Shown here: positions 9,156 to 17,739 of the stretch, piece by piece
How positions within the stretch are numbered: position 1 is the stretch's first letter
How the letters are laid out: each line of letters begins with the position of its first letter
Assembly (NCBI RefSeq): GCF_014642915.1
Contig: NZ_BMJE01000004.1
Location: forward strand, 248,001-312,000
Origin: Flavobacterium suaedae
GTDB lineage: Bacteria; Bacteroidota; Bacteroidia; Flavobacteriales; Flavobacteriaceae
Reading direction: 5' to 3'
DNA: 64,000 nucleotides
Notes under the pieces: generated by a model
Databases searched by the model: none
Told to the model about the DNA's origin: nothing
What the model saw: the letters and a program-made list of their open reading frames with translations, nothing else
Made by a program: the position numbers and the translations under genes

Positions 9156-9234
9156 AACCCCTATTTTTATAGGGTTAAAAATATAAAAATTATTTTTATT
9201 TAGGATTTTTGTTTAAAAATATAGGGGTGTGTTT

Positions 9235-9648
9235 TTATTTTATACTATTTGTGACTTCTAAAACTTTTTTAACGCACTCGTCAAGATTTTTCTTTACATC
9301 ATTGCTCCAAAAGCGAAGCACCTTCCAGCCATTAGTTAAAAGGTTTTCATTTACTTCTTTGTCACGTTCTATATTACGGGTTATTTTCTTTTCCCAAAAC
9401 TCAGCATTTGTGGCTGGCTTTTTTCGTGTTTCCCAATCTTTACCATGAAAAAATTCACTGTCTACAAATACTGCAACTTTATATTTTTTAAAAGTAAAAT
9501 CAGGTTTGCCAAAAACAGTTTTATCATTTTTTCTGTACCGTAGTCCTTTTCTCCACATTGCTTTACCTAAAGCAACCTCTTCTTTACTGCCTGTGCTTTT
9601 TACAGCAGCCATATTTTTTGAGCGTTGTTCAGGAGTGTGGCGATCCAT
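9235..9648 (-). CDS. vsr: Very short patch repair endonuclease Vsr
   Basis: A 137-residue Vsr-family nuclease. It has the family start DRHTPEQRSKNMAAVKS, the metal-binding Asp in FGKPDF (residue 50), the FVDSEFFHGKDW segment (usual form F-V-x-G-C-F-W-H-G; here the Trp is Phe and the zinc Cys is absent), NAEFWEKKITRN and GWKVLRFWSND. Vsr nicks next to T in T:G mismatches that arise by deamination of 5-methylcytosine, so it protects sites methylated by the partner methyltransferase. It is the last gene of the restriction-modification operon, three bases after the nuclease gene. Confidence 0.9.
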   Translation of the reverse strand: MDRHTPEQRSKNMAAVKSTGSKEEVALGKAMWRKGLRYRKNDKTVFGKPDFTFKKYKVAVFVDSEFFHGKDWETRKKPATNAEFWEKKITRNIERDKEVNENLLTNGWKVLRFWSNDVKKNLDECVKKVLEVTNSIK

Positions 9649-9651
9649 ATA

Positions 9652-10800
9652 TTATTTAAAACGGATTTGTAGATTAATCTTAAATTCTAAAGAATCATTT
9701 TGGCTATACAACCATCCATAATAGTATTTTTTTGTTCCCTTCTTCGTTCTTTCGTTACCAGGATTCATTTCATCTTCACCAGTTGAGGGTTGTTCTAATA
9801 CTGTATTATTGATAAGGTAATCTCTAAATAAGTTGAAGTCATAGATATGGAAACATACAACATCTCCATTTTTTTTTGCCACTATAACACCTCCAGTTGT
9901 ATCGTAAACACCCTTCCATATTTTTTCAGAAGTCATACCCATTGCACATTCAGCTAATAAACGTTTTATTTTGTATTCATAAAGCCTTTGTCCGCTTGTT
10001 TCATCATCATAAAAATTTAAGGGATCTTTTTTTTCTAATAAGTCTACTAATTTTAGAATACTTTTTTCTGAATATATATATCTATATAAGAGTAATTGAG
10101 ATAATAGTTCAGGTAAATCTCCATCAACCATTTTTAAATTCCTCCAAAACTGTTTTGATTGGATTTCTTTAAATTTTATATCACAGTTATTATTTAATAA
10201 TTTTTGTAAACGGAACGTAATTTTAGATGTTTTGTTAGATGTTTTGTAAGTTTCTTTATTGAAAGAGTTTATATCAATATGTGTTGGGTTTTGGATGCTA
10301 TAAATGAAATTATTTCCAGGACCTGTATTTAGAAGTGTTGAGTTTTTACCAAGCAGTGACTTTATACTAAATCCTAAATCAGTCTCGGTAGCCAATCGAT
10401 GATCATATATCCTTAGTTTAAGGTCAGATTTGTTTGTTGAGGGAGCTTTTAGTTTCCCAATTTTAAGTTTTTCTATAAAATCATTTACATTCTCAATAGC
10501 AAAACTTTTTCCTTTTCCTTTTATAATACCATTTAACAATTTTATTGCATTTTTTTCTAAATATTCTAGCTTGACTTTATCAACAGGCAATGAACTAATA
10601 GATTTATCATATATCTCTACTTCTTTTTCTCGGATGTATTCGATTTCACAATTAGTTTCATCTCTGTATGCTTTTAAAACTTCATAAAACTTTTCATCAT
10701 TTTTTTCTAAATTAATATCTGATTGGTATAGTTTTCCTTCAGCTAATATCTTAGTGAATACATATAGTTCACTCCACTCTCCTTTATTTCCTTTTAGCAT
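9652..10800 (-). CDS. Type II restriction endonuclease, HpaII family
   Basis: A 382-residue protein recognised by its family-type opening LKGNKGEWSELYVFTKILAEGKLYQSD and by segments such as YDHRLATETDLGFSIKSLLG, TLLNTGPGNNFIYSI and DGDLPELLSQLLLYRYI, which are characteristic of HpaII-like enzymes. The HpaII prototype cuts C/CGG; the same site is likely here but not proven. Length is close to that of the family (about 358). It overlaps the methyltransferase gene by 17 bases and is AT-rich relative to the repair genes on the right, consistent with an acquired cassette. Confidence 0.85.
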   Translation of the reverse strand: MLKGNKGEWSELYVFTKILAEGKLYQSDINLEKNDEKFYEVLKAYRDETNCEIEYIREKEVEIYDKSISSLPVDKVKLEYLEKNAIKLLNGIIKGKGKSFAIENVNDFIEKLKIGKLKAPSTNKSDLKLRIYDHRLATETDLGFSIKSLLGKNSTLLNTGPGNNFIYSIQNPTHIDINSFNKETYKTSNKTSKITFRLQKLLNNNCDIKFKEIQSKQFWRNLKMVDGDLPELLSQLLLYRYIYSEKSILKLVDLLEKKDPLNFYDDETSGQRLYEYKIKRLLAECAMGMTSEKIWKGVYDTTGGVIVAKKNGDVVCFHIYDFNLFRDYLINNTVLEQPSTGEDEMNPGNERTKKGTKKYYYGWLYSQNDSLEFKINLQIRFK

Positions 10801-12058
10801 GATGTTTGATTTTAGCAGTTTCTAAAATTTTTTCAGCAGTAGCTTGTATTGCGGGGACCGCTACAGAGTTGCCAAATTGTTTATAAGCAGATGCATCGGC
10901 TACAGGGATTATAAAACTGTCAGGGAAGCCTTGAAGTCTAGCCCATTCTCTGGGAGTCATTTTTCTTATTCCCTCTCTGTTTACTTCTCCTTTTATCTTT
11001 GTTGTTGGTGTGAAATCGATAATTCTGTCATCATAAACTAAATTACGTTCACGTCCCATTCCGCCTACAACTATTGCATTTGCAATACCACTATCAGGAA
11101 TGATGTTGTAACCAAATCCGTTTCCTTTACTCTCATGTCTGGCTTTATGATTTTTTAATGTTTGCAGGTATTGAGTTGATAAATAGTATTTTGTTGGAAC
11201 AACATTCTCTTCTTTAACTTTTTCAAAAGAAACATCTGCATCAAGTGGCTTAGGATACTTAAATTCCTCTATTTTTAAATCTTTTCTGAAGCCTACAATA
11301 AATATTCTTTCTCGATTTTGAGGGACTCCAAAGTCTTTTGCATTTATAATTTGTGGTTCAGGTACGAAATACCCTAAATCATTTCTTAAAACATTTAAAA
11401 TTGTAGCTAATGTTTTACCGCCATTATGATTACGAAGACCTTTTACATTTTCAAGAAATATTGCTTTTGGTTTTTTTCTCTTTATAATTTCAGCGACATC
11501 AAAGAATAAAGTACCTCTTGTATCTTCAAACCCTCCTCTTTTTCCTGCAATAGAAAAAGCTTGGCAAGGAAACCCTGCACATAATACATCAAAGTCATCG
11601 GGGATATATGCTTTGTTTCTTTCTTTTGTTATATCTCCAAAAGGTATTTCTCCGTAATTAGCTCTGTATGTTTTTTGCGCTTGTTCATCCCATTCAGAAG
11701 TGTAGACACATTTTCCACCTAAATTTTGCATAGCCATTCTAAACCCTCCTATACCTGCAAAAAGGTCTATGAATTTAAAAGTGTAATTTTTAGGGGTAGG
11801 GAAGGGAACGTTATTTACTTCAAATAAAAGCTCTTGTATAGCTGTTTCTTTAACCGTTTTGGGTTGTTCTTCTCCATACTTATAGTTTAAAAAATCAGCT
11901 ATATATTCTTTAGCATCTTTTTCATAATATTTAGCAACACCATTTTCTACATTATGTAAATAGTGAGTGATAACAGCTTTATTGTCACTGTCAGAATCTA
12001 CTAAGCGTATCTTATACTTCTTGCCATCAAATTCGGCTATTGAAAGGCTCTCCTTCAT
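10784..12058 (-). CDS. DNA (cytosine-5) methyltransferase of the HpaII-like system
   Basis: A 424-residue C5 methyltransferase. Motif I is FIDLFAGIGGFRMAM (about 96-110), the catalytic loop is AGFPCQAFS with nucleophile Cys165, motif VI is ENVKGL, motif VIII is QNRERIFIVGF, and the C-terminal motif X is YKQFGNSVAVPAIQA. It carries an extra N-terminal ~90 residues before motif I. The variable region between motifs VIII and IX should set specificity, presumably CCGG as for the partner nuclease. It overlaps the C-protein gene by one base and the nuclease gene by 17 bases, giving translational coupling. Confidence 0.92.
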   Translation of the reverse strand: MKESLSIAEFDGKKYKIRLVDSDSDNKAVITHYLHNVENGVAKYYEKDAKEYIADFLNYKYGEEQPKTVKETAIQELLFEVNNVPFPTPKNYTFKFIDLFAGIGGFRMAMQNLGGKCVYTSEWDEQAQKTYRANYGEIPFGDITKERNKAYIPDDFDVLCAGFPCQAFSIAGKRGGFEDTRGTLFFDVAEIIKRKKPKAIFLENVKGLRNHNGGKTLATILNVLRNDLGYFVPEPQIINAKDFGVPQNRERIFIVGFRKDLKIEEFKYPKPLDADVSFEKVKEENVVPTKYYLSTQYLQTLKNHKARHESKGNGFGYNIIPDSGIANAIVVGGMGRERNLVYDDRIIDFTPTTKIKGEVNREGIRKMTPREWARLQGFPDSFIIPVADASAYKQFGNSVAVPAIQATAEKILETAKIKHHAKRK

Positions 12059-12279
12059 TATTTCTTAAAACTTTTATCATTAAAAAAAGTAGCTAAATCG
12101 GTATCGAGTGCATGGATAATCTTTTCAATAATTATTATTGAAACATTTCGCTTTCCTTTTTCTATATCGGAAATATAATTGCGGTCTACATCGGATATGT
12201 TAGCAAGGTGCTCAATTGATAACTCCTTGATTTCCCGTAGTTTTTTAACTTTTAATCCAAATTTTTCTTTGATATCCAT
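12058..12279 (-). CDS. XRE-type controller (C) protein of the R-M system
   Basis: A 73-residue single helix-turn-helix protein: FGLKVKKLREIKELSIEHLANISDVDRNYISDIEKGKRNVS is a typical Cro/C1 HTH, and the size and place match R-M controller proteins. It is the first gene of the operon and overlaps the methyltransferase start by one base (ATGA-type). C proteins bind symmetric boxes ahead of their own gene and delay nuclease expression until DNA is methylated. A perfect palindrome with an extra direct half-site lies 23-53 bases upstream of its start. Confidence 0.85.
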   Translation of the reverse strand: MDIKEKFGLKVKKLREIKELSIEHLANISDVDRNYISDIEKGKRNVSIIIIEKIIHALDTDLATFFNDKSFKK

Positions 12280-12301
12280 AAGGTTTTAAAATTATTGCCA
12301 T

Positions 12302-12332
12302 GCCTACAATTGACCCGCCTACAATTGTAGGC
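12302..12332 (-). promoter_or_regulatory. Candidate C-protein operator
   Basis: The 16-bp perfect palindrome GCCTACAATTGTAGGC (12317-12332) is preceded by a second copy of its left 11 bases, GCCTACAATTG (12302-12312), 15 bases apart. There is no T-tract, so it is not a terminator. It lies directly upstream of the C gene and fits a two-site C-box, where one site activates and the other represses. Confidence 0.6.
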
Positions 12333-12430
12333 GAGGACTGCTTATTTTTCAACAAACGTTAAACTTCCCTCAAGCTGCTTTTAAAAAATAGGTACAGGTT
12401 GTAACTTTAGGAGTTGTAAAACTTCTCAGT

Positions 12431-13471
12431 ATGAAACAGCCCTTGCTGGCATTTAACGATAAAGGTATCTACTGCGCCCAAGCCAATGTATATTTAGACC
12501 CGTGGCGGCCGGTTACTAATGCTATTATTACCCACGGGCACAGCGACCACTCCCGTTCGGGGCATAAAAATTACATTACCCATCATCTCAATGTCCCCAT
12601 TATAAAACACCGTTTAGGCGATATTAATGTAACAGGCAAAGACTGGGGCGAAACCTTTAGTGTTAACGGTGTTACTTTTTCATTGCACCCTGCGGGGCAT
12701 ATAGTAGGCAGCGCTCAGGTAAGGGTAGAATATAAAGGTGAAGTTTGGGTGTTTACAGGCGATTATAAAACAGAAGACGACGGGCTAGCCACACCATACG
12801 AAGTGGTAAAATGCGATACTTTTATAACGGAATGTACTTTTGGGCTTCCTGCCTTTAAATGGTTACCGCAACAGGAAGTTTTTAACGATATTAATACTTG
12901 GTGGGCGCAAAACAAAGCCGAAGGCAAAACATCGGTGCTGTTTGGTTATACACTGGGTAAAGCACAACGGCTGTTAAAACATTTAGATACCGATATCGGT
13001 AAAATATACACGCATGGAGCGGTAGAAAACATGACAGAGGTAATCCGCCCAATGGTCGACCTTCCGCCCACTACACTCATTACCCGTGATACTAAAAAAG
13101 AAGAAATAGCAGGTAATATGGTTATTGCTCCGCCCAGTGCTCACGGTACCCCATGGATCAGGAAAATGACACCCTATGTAACAGGTGCAGCAAGCGGATG
13201 GATGGCATTTCGCGGAGCACGCAGGCGCAGGGCTATTGACAGGGGCTTTGTATTAAGCGACCATTGCGACTGGCAAAGTCTGTTGGAGAGTATTAAAGCC
13301 ACAGGCTGCGAAAAGGTAATTTCCACACACGGGTACAGCGAAATTTTCTCGAAATATTTACGGGAACAAGGCTATGATGCCCGTACGGAACATACGCAAT
13401 ATGAAGGTGAGACGGATGAAGGTGAAACAGAACAAAAAGACCAGCGTGAAAAGGAAGGAGGCGAATCATGA
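12431..13471 (+). CDS. Ligase-associated DNA exonuclease (MBL/beta-CASP type)
   Basis: A 346-residue metallo-beta-lactamase-fold nuclease. Metal motifs are ITHGHSDHSRSGH (35-40 and on), HPAGHIVGSAQV, FTGDYKTEDDG and the C-terminal LSDHCDWQSLL and ISTHGYSE, the pattern of SNM1/CPSF-like nucleases. This family is found almost only beside an ATP-dependent ligase and an Lhr-like helicase, as here. The stop overlaps the ligase start by 4 bases. Likely role: processing DNA ends in a repair pathway with the next genes. The C-terminal tail (about 322-346) is very rich in Glu/Lys. Confidence 0.9.
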   Translation: MKQPLLAFNDKGIYCAQANVYLDPWRPVTNAIITHGHSDHSRSGHKNYITHHLNVPIIKHRLGDINVTGKDWGETFSVNGVTFSLHPAGHIVGSAQVRVEYKGEVWVFTGDYKTEDDGLATPYEVVKCDTFITECTFGLPAFKWLPQQEVFNDINTWWAQNKAEGKTSVLFGYTLGKAQRLLKHLDTDIGKIYTHGAVENMTEVIRPMVDLPPTTLITRDTKKEEIAGNMVIAPPSAHGTPWIRKMTPYVTGAASGWMAFRGARRRRAIDRGFVLSDHCDWQSLLESIKATGCEKVISTHGYSEIFSKYLREQGYDARTEHTQYEGETDEGETEQKDQREKEGGES

Positions 13472-15072
13472 AGAATTTTGCGCAACTCATAAAAACGCTT
13501 GACAGTACCAATAAAACCAACACAAAAGTAGAAGCGCTAACCGAATATTTTCGCCATGCGAATGATAAGGACAAGGTATGGACAATTGCTATATTGTCGC
13601 ATCGCCGACCGCCACGTCCTGTAAATACTACGCTGTTGAGGTTGTGGGCCAGTGAGCTGGCAAACATACCTTTATGGCTTTTTGAGGAAAGTTACCATAT
13701 AGTAGGCGACCTAGCTGAAACTATTGCTCTGGTAATACCCACCACAAAAAATCAAAGTGATAAAAGCCTTTCGGAATTTGTGGAGGAGATGATTACCCTT
13801 AAAAAGAAACCGGAAGATGAGAAAAAGAAATACCTCCATCAAAACTGGCTGGCTTTAAACTATTACGAGCGTTTTGTGTTTACCAAGCTCATTACAGGCA
13901 GTTTCCGTATCGGGGTAAGCCAAAAACTAATGACAAGAGCATTAGCTCGTGTAACTGAAATGGATGAAGATATACTGGCACATAAATTAATGGGCGACTG
14001 GAATCCGCAAACGGTTAGTTTCCAAAAACTGGTGCTGGATGAAAAGCCTGAAGATATGCTTTCTAAACCGTATCCGTTTTACTTAGCGTATGCTTTGGAA
14101 GATGAGGTGGAAGAGTTAGGAAATCCCGACGAGTGGGCAGCAGAACATAAATGGGATGGTATCCGTTCGCAGACTATAATCAGGAATGGTGAGTTGTTTG
14201 TATGGAGCAGGGGAGAAGAACTGGTTACGGATAAATACCCCGAATTCCAGTGTTTTATTGATACTCTGCCTGATGGTACGGTGATAGATGGCGAGATACT
14301 CCCGTGGGTAAATAATAGCATAGGCAGTTTTAATGATTTACAAACCCGTATAGGGCGTAAAATTGTATCGGCAGCCATACTTAAAAAAGTACCGGTAATT
14401 ATTAAAGCATATGATTTATTAGAATGGCAAGGCAAAGATATAAGGGACTTACCCTATAAAGAACGCAGGCGATTACTGGAATTAATGTATGAAGGGGTAA
14501 AAGAACTCGATTTACCTCTGCAAATATCCGAACAGGTAACATTTAATAACTGGGAAGAAGCAGTAAGAGAAAAAGAAAGAGCAAGGGAAGTCCGCAGCGA
14601 AGGGTTAATGTTTAAACGGAAAGATTCGCCTTATTTAGTCGGACGTAAAAAAGGCGACTGGTGGAAATGGAAACTCGACCCGTATAGTATTGACGCAGTA
14701 CTTACCTATGCCATGCGGGGACACGGCAGGCGTAGCAACCTGTTTACCGATTATACATTCGCTTTATGGCAGGAAAAAGAAGACGGCGAACGGGAACTCG
14801 TTACGTTTGCAAAAGCCTATTCCGGTTTAACGGATAAGGAATTCAGGATGGTAGATGATTATATAAAAAAGAACACGCTGGAACGTTTTGGACCGGTGCG
14901 TAGTGTTACGCCAAAACTGGTTTTTGAAATTGGGTTTGAAGGAATAGCCTTATCCGGTAGGCATAAAAGTGGTGTGGCTACCCGTTTCCCGAGAATATTG
15001 CGCTGGCGTACTGATAAAGCAATTGAAGATGCCAACACTATTGAGGATTTAAAAGCATTGATACCGAAGTAG
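13468..15072 (+). CDS. ATP-dependent DNA ligase (repair cluster)
   Basis: A 534-residue ATP-dependent ligase. The N-terminal DNA-binding domain (about 1-200) is followed by the nucleotidyltransferase core with EHKWDGIRSQ (adenylated Lys228), VIDGEILPW, SEGLMFKRKDSPY and DWWKWKLDP, then an OB-fold ending VFEIGFEGIALSGRHKSGVATRFPRI. This is the bacterial ligase type that accompanies an MBL exonuclease and an Lhr-like helicase; it is distinct from the essential NAD-dependent LigA. Cotranscribed with the exonuclease by a 4-base overlap. It seals nicks, probably during damage repair. Confidence 0.93.
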   Translation: MKNFAQLIKTLDSTNKTNTKVEALTEYFRHANDKDKVWTIAILSHRRPPRPVNTTLLRLWASELANIPLWLFEESYHIVGDLAETIALVIPTTKNQSDKSLSEFVEEMITLKKKPEDEKKKYLHQNWLALNYYERFVFTKLITGSFRIGVSQKLMTRALARVTEMDEDILAHKLMGDWNPQTVSFQKLVLDEKPEDMLSKPYPFYLAYALEDEVEELGNPDEWAAEHKWDGIRSQTIIRNGELFVWSRGEELVTDKYPEFQCFIDTLPDGTVIDGEILPWVNNSIGSFNDLQTRIGRKIVSAAILKKVPVIIKAYDLLEWQGKDIRDLPYKERRRLLELMYEGVKELDLPLQISEQVTFNNWEEAVREKERAREVRSEGLMFKRKDSPYLVGRKKGDWWKWKLDPYSIDAVLTYAMRGHGRRSNLFTDYTFALWQEKEDGERELVTFAKAYSGLTDKEFRMVDDYIKKNTLERFGPVRSVTPKLVFEIGFEGIALSGRHKSGVATRFPRILRWRTDKAIEDANTIEDLKALIPK

Positions 15073-15080
15073 TTTTTAAC

Positions 15081-15114
15081 AGTCATAAAGTCTAATGTCG
15101 AAAGTCGTAAAGTA
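15081..15114 (+). repeat. Degenerate AAAGTCGTAAAGT short repeat
   Basis: Short near-tandem units of the form GTCrTAAA / GTCGAAA. The 13-mer AAAGTCGTAAAGT (15101-15113) recurs in inverted orientation at 37190-37202 before metG. Confidence 0.5.
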
Positions 15115-15132
15115 AGAAAATATAAAAACATT

Positions 15133-15203
15133 CGTCATTGCGAGGAGGTACGACGAAGCAATCTAATACTTATATAGATTGCCGCGCTCCGCTCGCAATG
15201 ACG
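15133..15203. repeat. REP/MITE-like palindromic repeat (CGTCATTGCGAG type)
   Basis: An imperfect 71-bp palindrome with outer arms CGTCATTGCGAG / CTCGCAATGACG and inner arms GCAATCT / AGATTGC around an AT-rich loop. This is the widespread CGTCATTGCGAGG...GCAATCT intergenic repeat of Bacteroidetes genomes. It has no coding potential and sits between ligase and helicase genes. Confidence 0.8.
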
Positions 15204-15265
15204 TAACCCGAAACACATAACCCGAAACACATAACGCAAAACCCTTAACCCGTAACCCAAAACAA
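15204..15265 (+). repeat. TAACCCgAAACACA short tandem repeat
   Basis: Two exact 14-bp copies of TAACCCGAAACACA (15204-15217, 15218-15231) and then degenerate TAACgC/TAACCC units up to the helicase start. It directly abuts the palindromic repeat. Confidence 0.7.
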
Positions 15266-15270
15266 GAAGC

Positions 15271-17730
15271 ATGAACCGTAAAGAACTTTTTGATATAGCC
15301 AACACATGGTTTGAAGGGCAGGGATGGCAGCCTTTTCCGTTTCAAACACAAACGTGGACAGCTTTTCTGCAGGGTAAAAACGGTTTGCTGAATGCGCCTA
15401 CAGGCAGCGGGAAAACCTATGCGCTATGGATACCTGTAGTGCTGGACTACATCAAAAAAAATCCTGATTATAAAACCAAGCACAAGCCCGGATTAAAAGC
15501 AATATGGATAACGCCATTGCGTGCGCTATCGGTGGAAATAAAACAAGCTGCGGAACGGGTAGCCAATGAACTGGACACACAACTAACGGTCGGCATCCGT
15601 ACAGGCGATACTACTACCGCCGAACGCAGCAGGCAAAAAAAGAAAATGCCTGATTTACTGGTTACCACCCCTGAAAGTATGCAGCTAATGCTGGCAAGTA
15701 AAGACTACCCCAAAATATTTAAAAGCTGTACGGCTATTATTATTGATGAGTGGCACGAACTACTAGGCACAAAACGAGGCGTACAAACCGAACTGGCACT
15801 GTCCCGATTAAAAACGGTTGCACCCAAAATGCGTATTTGGGGAGTATCGGCAACTATAGGGAATTTGCAACAGGCGATGGAGGTGTTACTCGGTGCTGAA
15901 TCGGAAGCATTGCAAAATTCGGTAATGATTAAAGCGCACCTCAATAAAAAAATAAATGTGCTGTCGGTACTCCCTGAAAAAATGGACGCTTACCCCTGGA
16001 GGGGACATATGGGTTTACATTTGGTAGATGAGGTAGCGGAAATCATTAAAAAAAGTAAAACGACCTTGATATTTACCAATGTGCGCAGTGCTTGCGAAAT
16101 TTGGTATCAGGCACTGTTGGAAAAATACCCTGAGTTTGCAGGAGAAATGGCAATGCACCATGGCAGTATAAACAGGGAGACAAGGCAGTGGGTAGAGCAG
16201 GCAATACGCGATGAACAACTAAAAGCAGTGGTTTGTACCTCAAGCCTTGATTTAGGGGTTGATTTTGCTCCTGTAGAAACCGTAGTACAAATAGGTGGCC
16301 CGAAAGGCGTAGCGCGATTTTTACAACGTGCCGGACGTAGCGGACACCGACCGGGGCAGGAAAGTAATATTTATTTCCTCGCTACCCATGCTATTGAATT
16401 GGTAGAAGCCTCTGCCTTACGCAGGGCGGTAGCCGAAACAGTGGTGGAAGACCGTATTCCGTACCTGAATAGTTGGGATGTGCTGGTGCAGTACCTCGTT
16501 ACACTAGCAGTATCTGACGGGTTTTATCCTGATGAAATATTTAAAGAAGTAAAGAGTACATTCTGCTACCAAGCGATAACGGAAGAGGATTGGCAGTTCT
16601 GCCTGAATTTCATCACTAAAGGTAGCCAAAGCCTGCAGGCTTATGACGAATATAAAAAAGTGGAGATTGAAGACGACGGCAAGTTTAAAGTCAACAGCAG
16701 GTCAATAGCGTTACGCCACCGTATGCAAATAGGTACTATAGTTGGCGATGCGGTAATGAAAGTGAAATATTTCAGCGGAGGGTATATTGGTACTATTGAG
16801 GAATGGTTTATTTCCAAACTGAACCCCGGAGACGTATTTATTTTCGCAGGGCGAAAGCTGGAGTTGTACAGGGTAAAAAATATGGAAGTCCTGGTGAAAC
16901 GGGCAGACCCGAAAGCGAAAGCAACCCATGCCAGCTGGATGGGGGGCAGGCTCACACTCTCGGCGCAAATGAGTGAGTTGTTGCGGGAGGAAATGTATGC
17001 TGCCAATACTGATGATATGTCAAATGAATTGAAAGCACTTTACCCGGTTTTTGAAAGGCAAAGGAAAGAATCCATAGTGCCGGATGAGGATGAATTTTTA
17101 ATAGAAACATTTAAAACACGTGAAGGCTATCATGCTATATTTTATCCGTTTGAAGGACGTTATGTACACGAAGCATTAGCCAGCCTTTTAGCTTTTCGTA
17201 TTAGTTTATTATCACCAATTACCTTTTCACTGGCGTATAACGATTATGGTTTCGAATTACTATCGGACAAAGAAATAGATATGCAGCAGGTTTTGGATAA
17301 TAATTTATTTACCCCTGAACATTTGCACAGTGATTTACAGCGCAGCCTGAATGCTACGGAAATGGCACGGCGTAAGTTCCGTGATATTGCGGTAATAGCA
17401 GGACTGGTTTTTACAGGCTATCCCGGTAAGGTGGTAAAAACAAAACACCTGCAAAGTAGTAGTCAGCTAATATTTGAGGTATTCAGAGATTATGAACCTG
17501 ATAACTTATTATTTCAGCAAGCCTACAGAGAAACTTTTGAGCATCAACTGGAAGAGGGACGTTTGTTACTGGCTTTAGAGCGCATTGAACACCAACAAAT
17601 AGTTTGGAAACAGTGCGAAAAGCCCACACCGTTTAGTTTCCCTATAATAACTGACCGATTAAGGGAAAGGTTATCCAGTGAAACCCTGGCAGAACGCATT
17701 AAACGAATGACCGCTAACTATATGAAGTAA
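15271..17730 (+). CDS. Ligase-associated DEXH-box helicase (Lhr-like)
   Basis: An 819-residue superfamily 2 helicase. Walker A is APTGSGKTYALW (about 42-53), motif II is IIIDEWHELLGTKRG, motif III SATIGN, motif V TSSLDLGVDFAPVE, and motif VI QRAGRSGHRPG. The C-terminal ~400 residues match the Lhr-core winged-helix/beta-barrel region. The DEWHE form of motif II is typical of the ligase-associated subfamily. It should unwind DNA 3' to 5' and load the nuclease/ligase partners. A 198-base repeat-filled gap separates it from the ligase. Confidence 0.93.
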   Translation: MNRKELFDIANTWFEGQGWQPFPFQTQTWTAFLQGKNGLLNAPTGSGKTYALWIPVVLDYIKKNPDYKTKHKPGLKAIWITPLRALSVEIKQAAERVANELDTQLTVGIRTGDTTTAERSRQKKKMPDLLVTTPESMQLMLASKDYPKIFKSCTAIIIDEWHELLGTKRGVQTELALSRLKTVAPKMRIWGVSATIGNLQQAMEVLLGAESEALQNSVMIKAHLNKKINVLSVLPEKMDAYPWRGHMGLHLVDEVAEIIKKSKTTLIFTNVRSACEIWYQALLEKYPEFAGEMAMHHGSINRETRQWVEQAIRDEQLKAVVCTSSLDLGVDFAPVETVVQIGGPKGVARFLQRAGRSGHRPGQESNIYFLATHAIELVEASALRRAVAETVVEDRIPYLNSWDVLVQYLVTLAVSDGFYPDEIFKEVKSTFCYQAITEEDWQFCLNFITKGSQSLQAYDEYKKVEIEDDGKFKVNSRSIALRHRMQIGTIVGDAVMKVKYFSGGYIGTIEEWFISKLNPGDVFIFAGRKLELYRVKNMEVLVKRADPKAKATHASWMGGRLTLSAQMSELLREEMYAANTDDMSNELKALYPVFERQRKESIVPDEDEFLIETFKTREGYHAIFYPFEGRYVHEALASLLAFRISLLSPITFSLAYNDYGFELLSDKEIDMQQVLDNNLFTPEHLHSDLQRSLNATEMARRKFRDIAVIAGLVFTGYPGKVVKTKHLQSSSQLIFEVFRDYEPDNLLFQQAYRETFEHQLEEGRLLLALERIEHQQIVWKQCEKPTPFSFPIITDRLRERLSSETLAERIKRMTANYMK

Positions 17731-17739
17731 TTTGCTTAA

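Noticed and set aside
9235..12279. Possible direct repeats at the ends of the R-M cassette marking a mobile element
   Set aside because: Flanks at 9156-9234 and 12280-12430 show only short AT-rich similarity; no transposase, integrase or att-like repeat was found.
12317..12332. Palindrome as a terminator between divergent genes
   Set aside because: No T-tract on either side, and it lies at the 5' ends of both genes, so an operator is more likely.
15204..15265. TAACCC units look like telomeric repeats
   Set aside because: Internal, degenerate and only about 60 bases long; adjacent to a REP-like palindrome. No chromosome end is implied.
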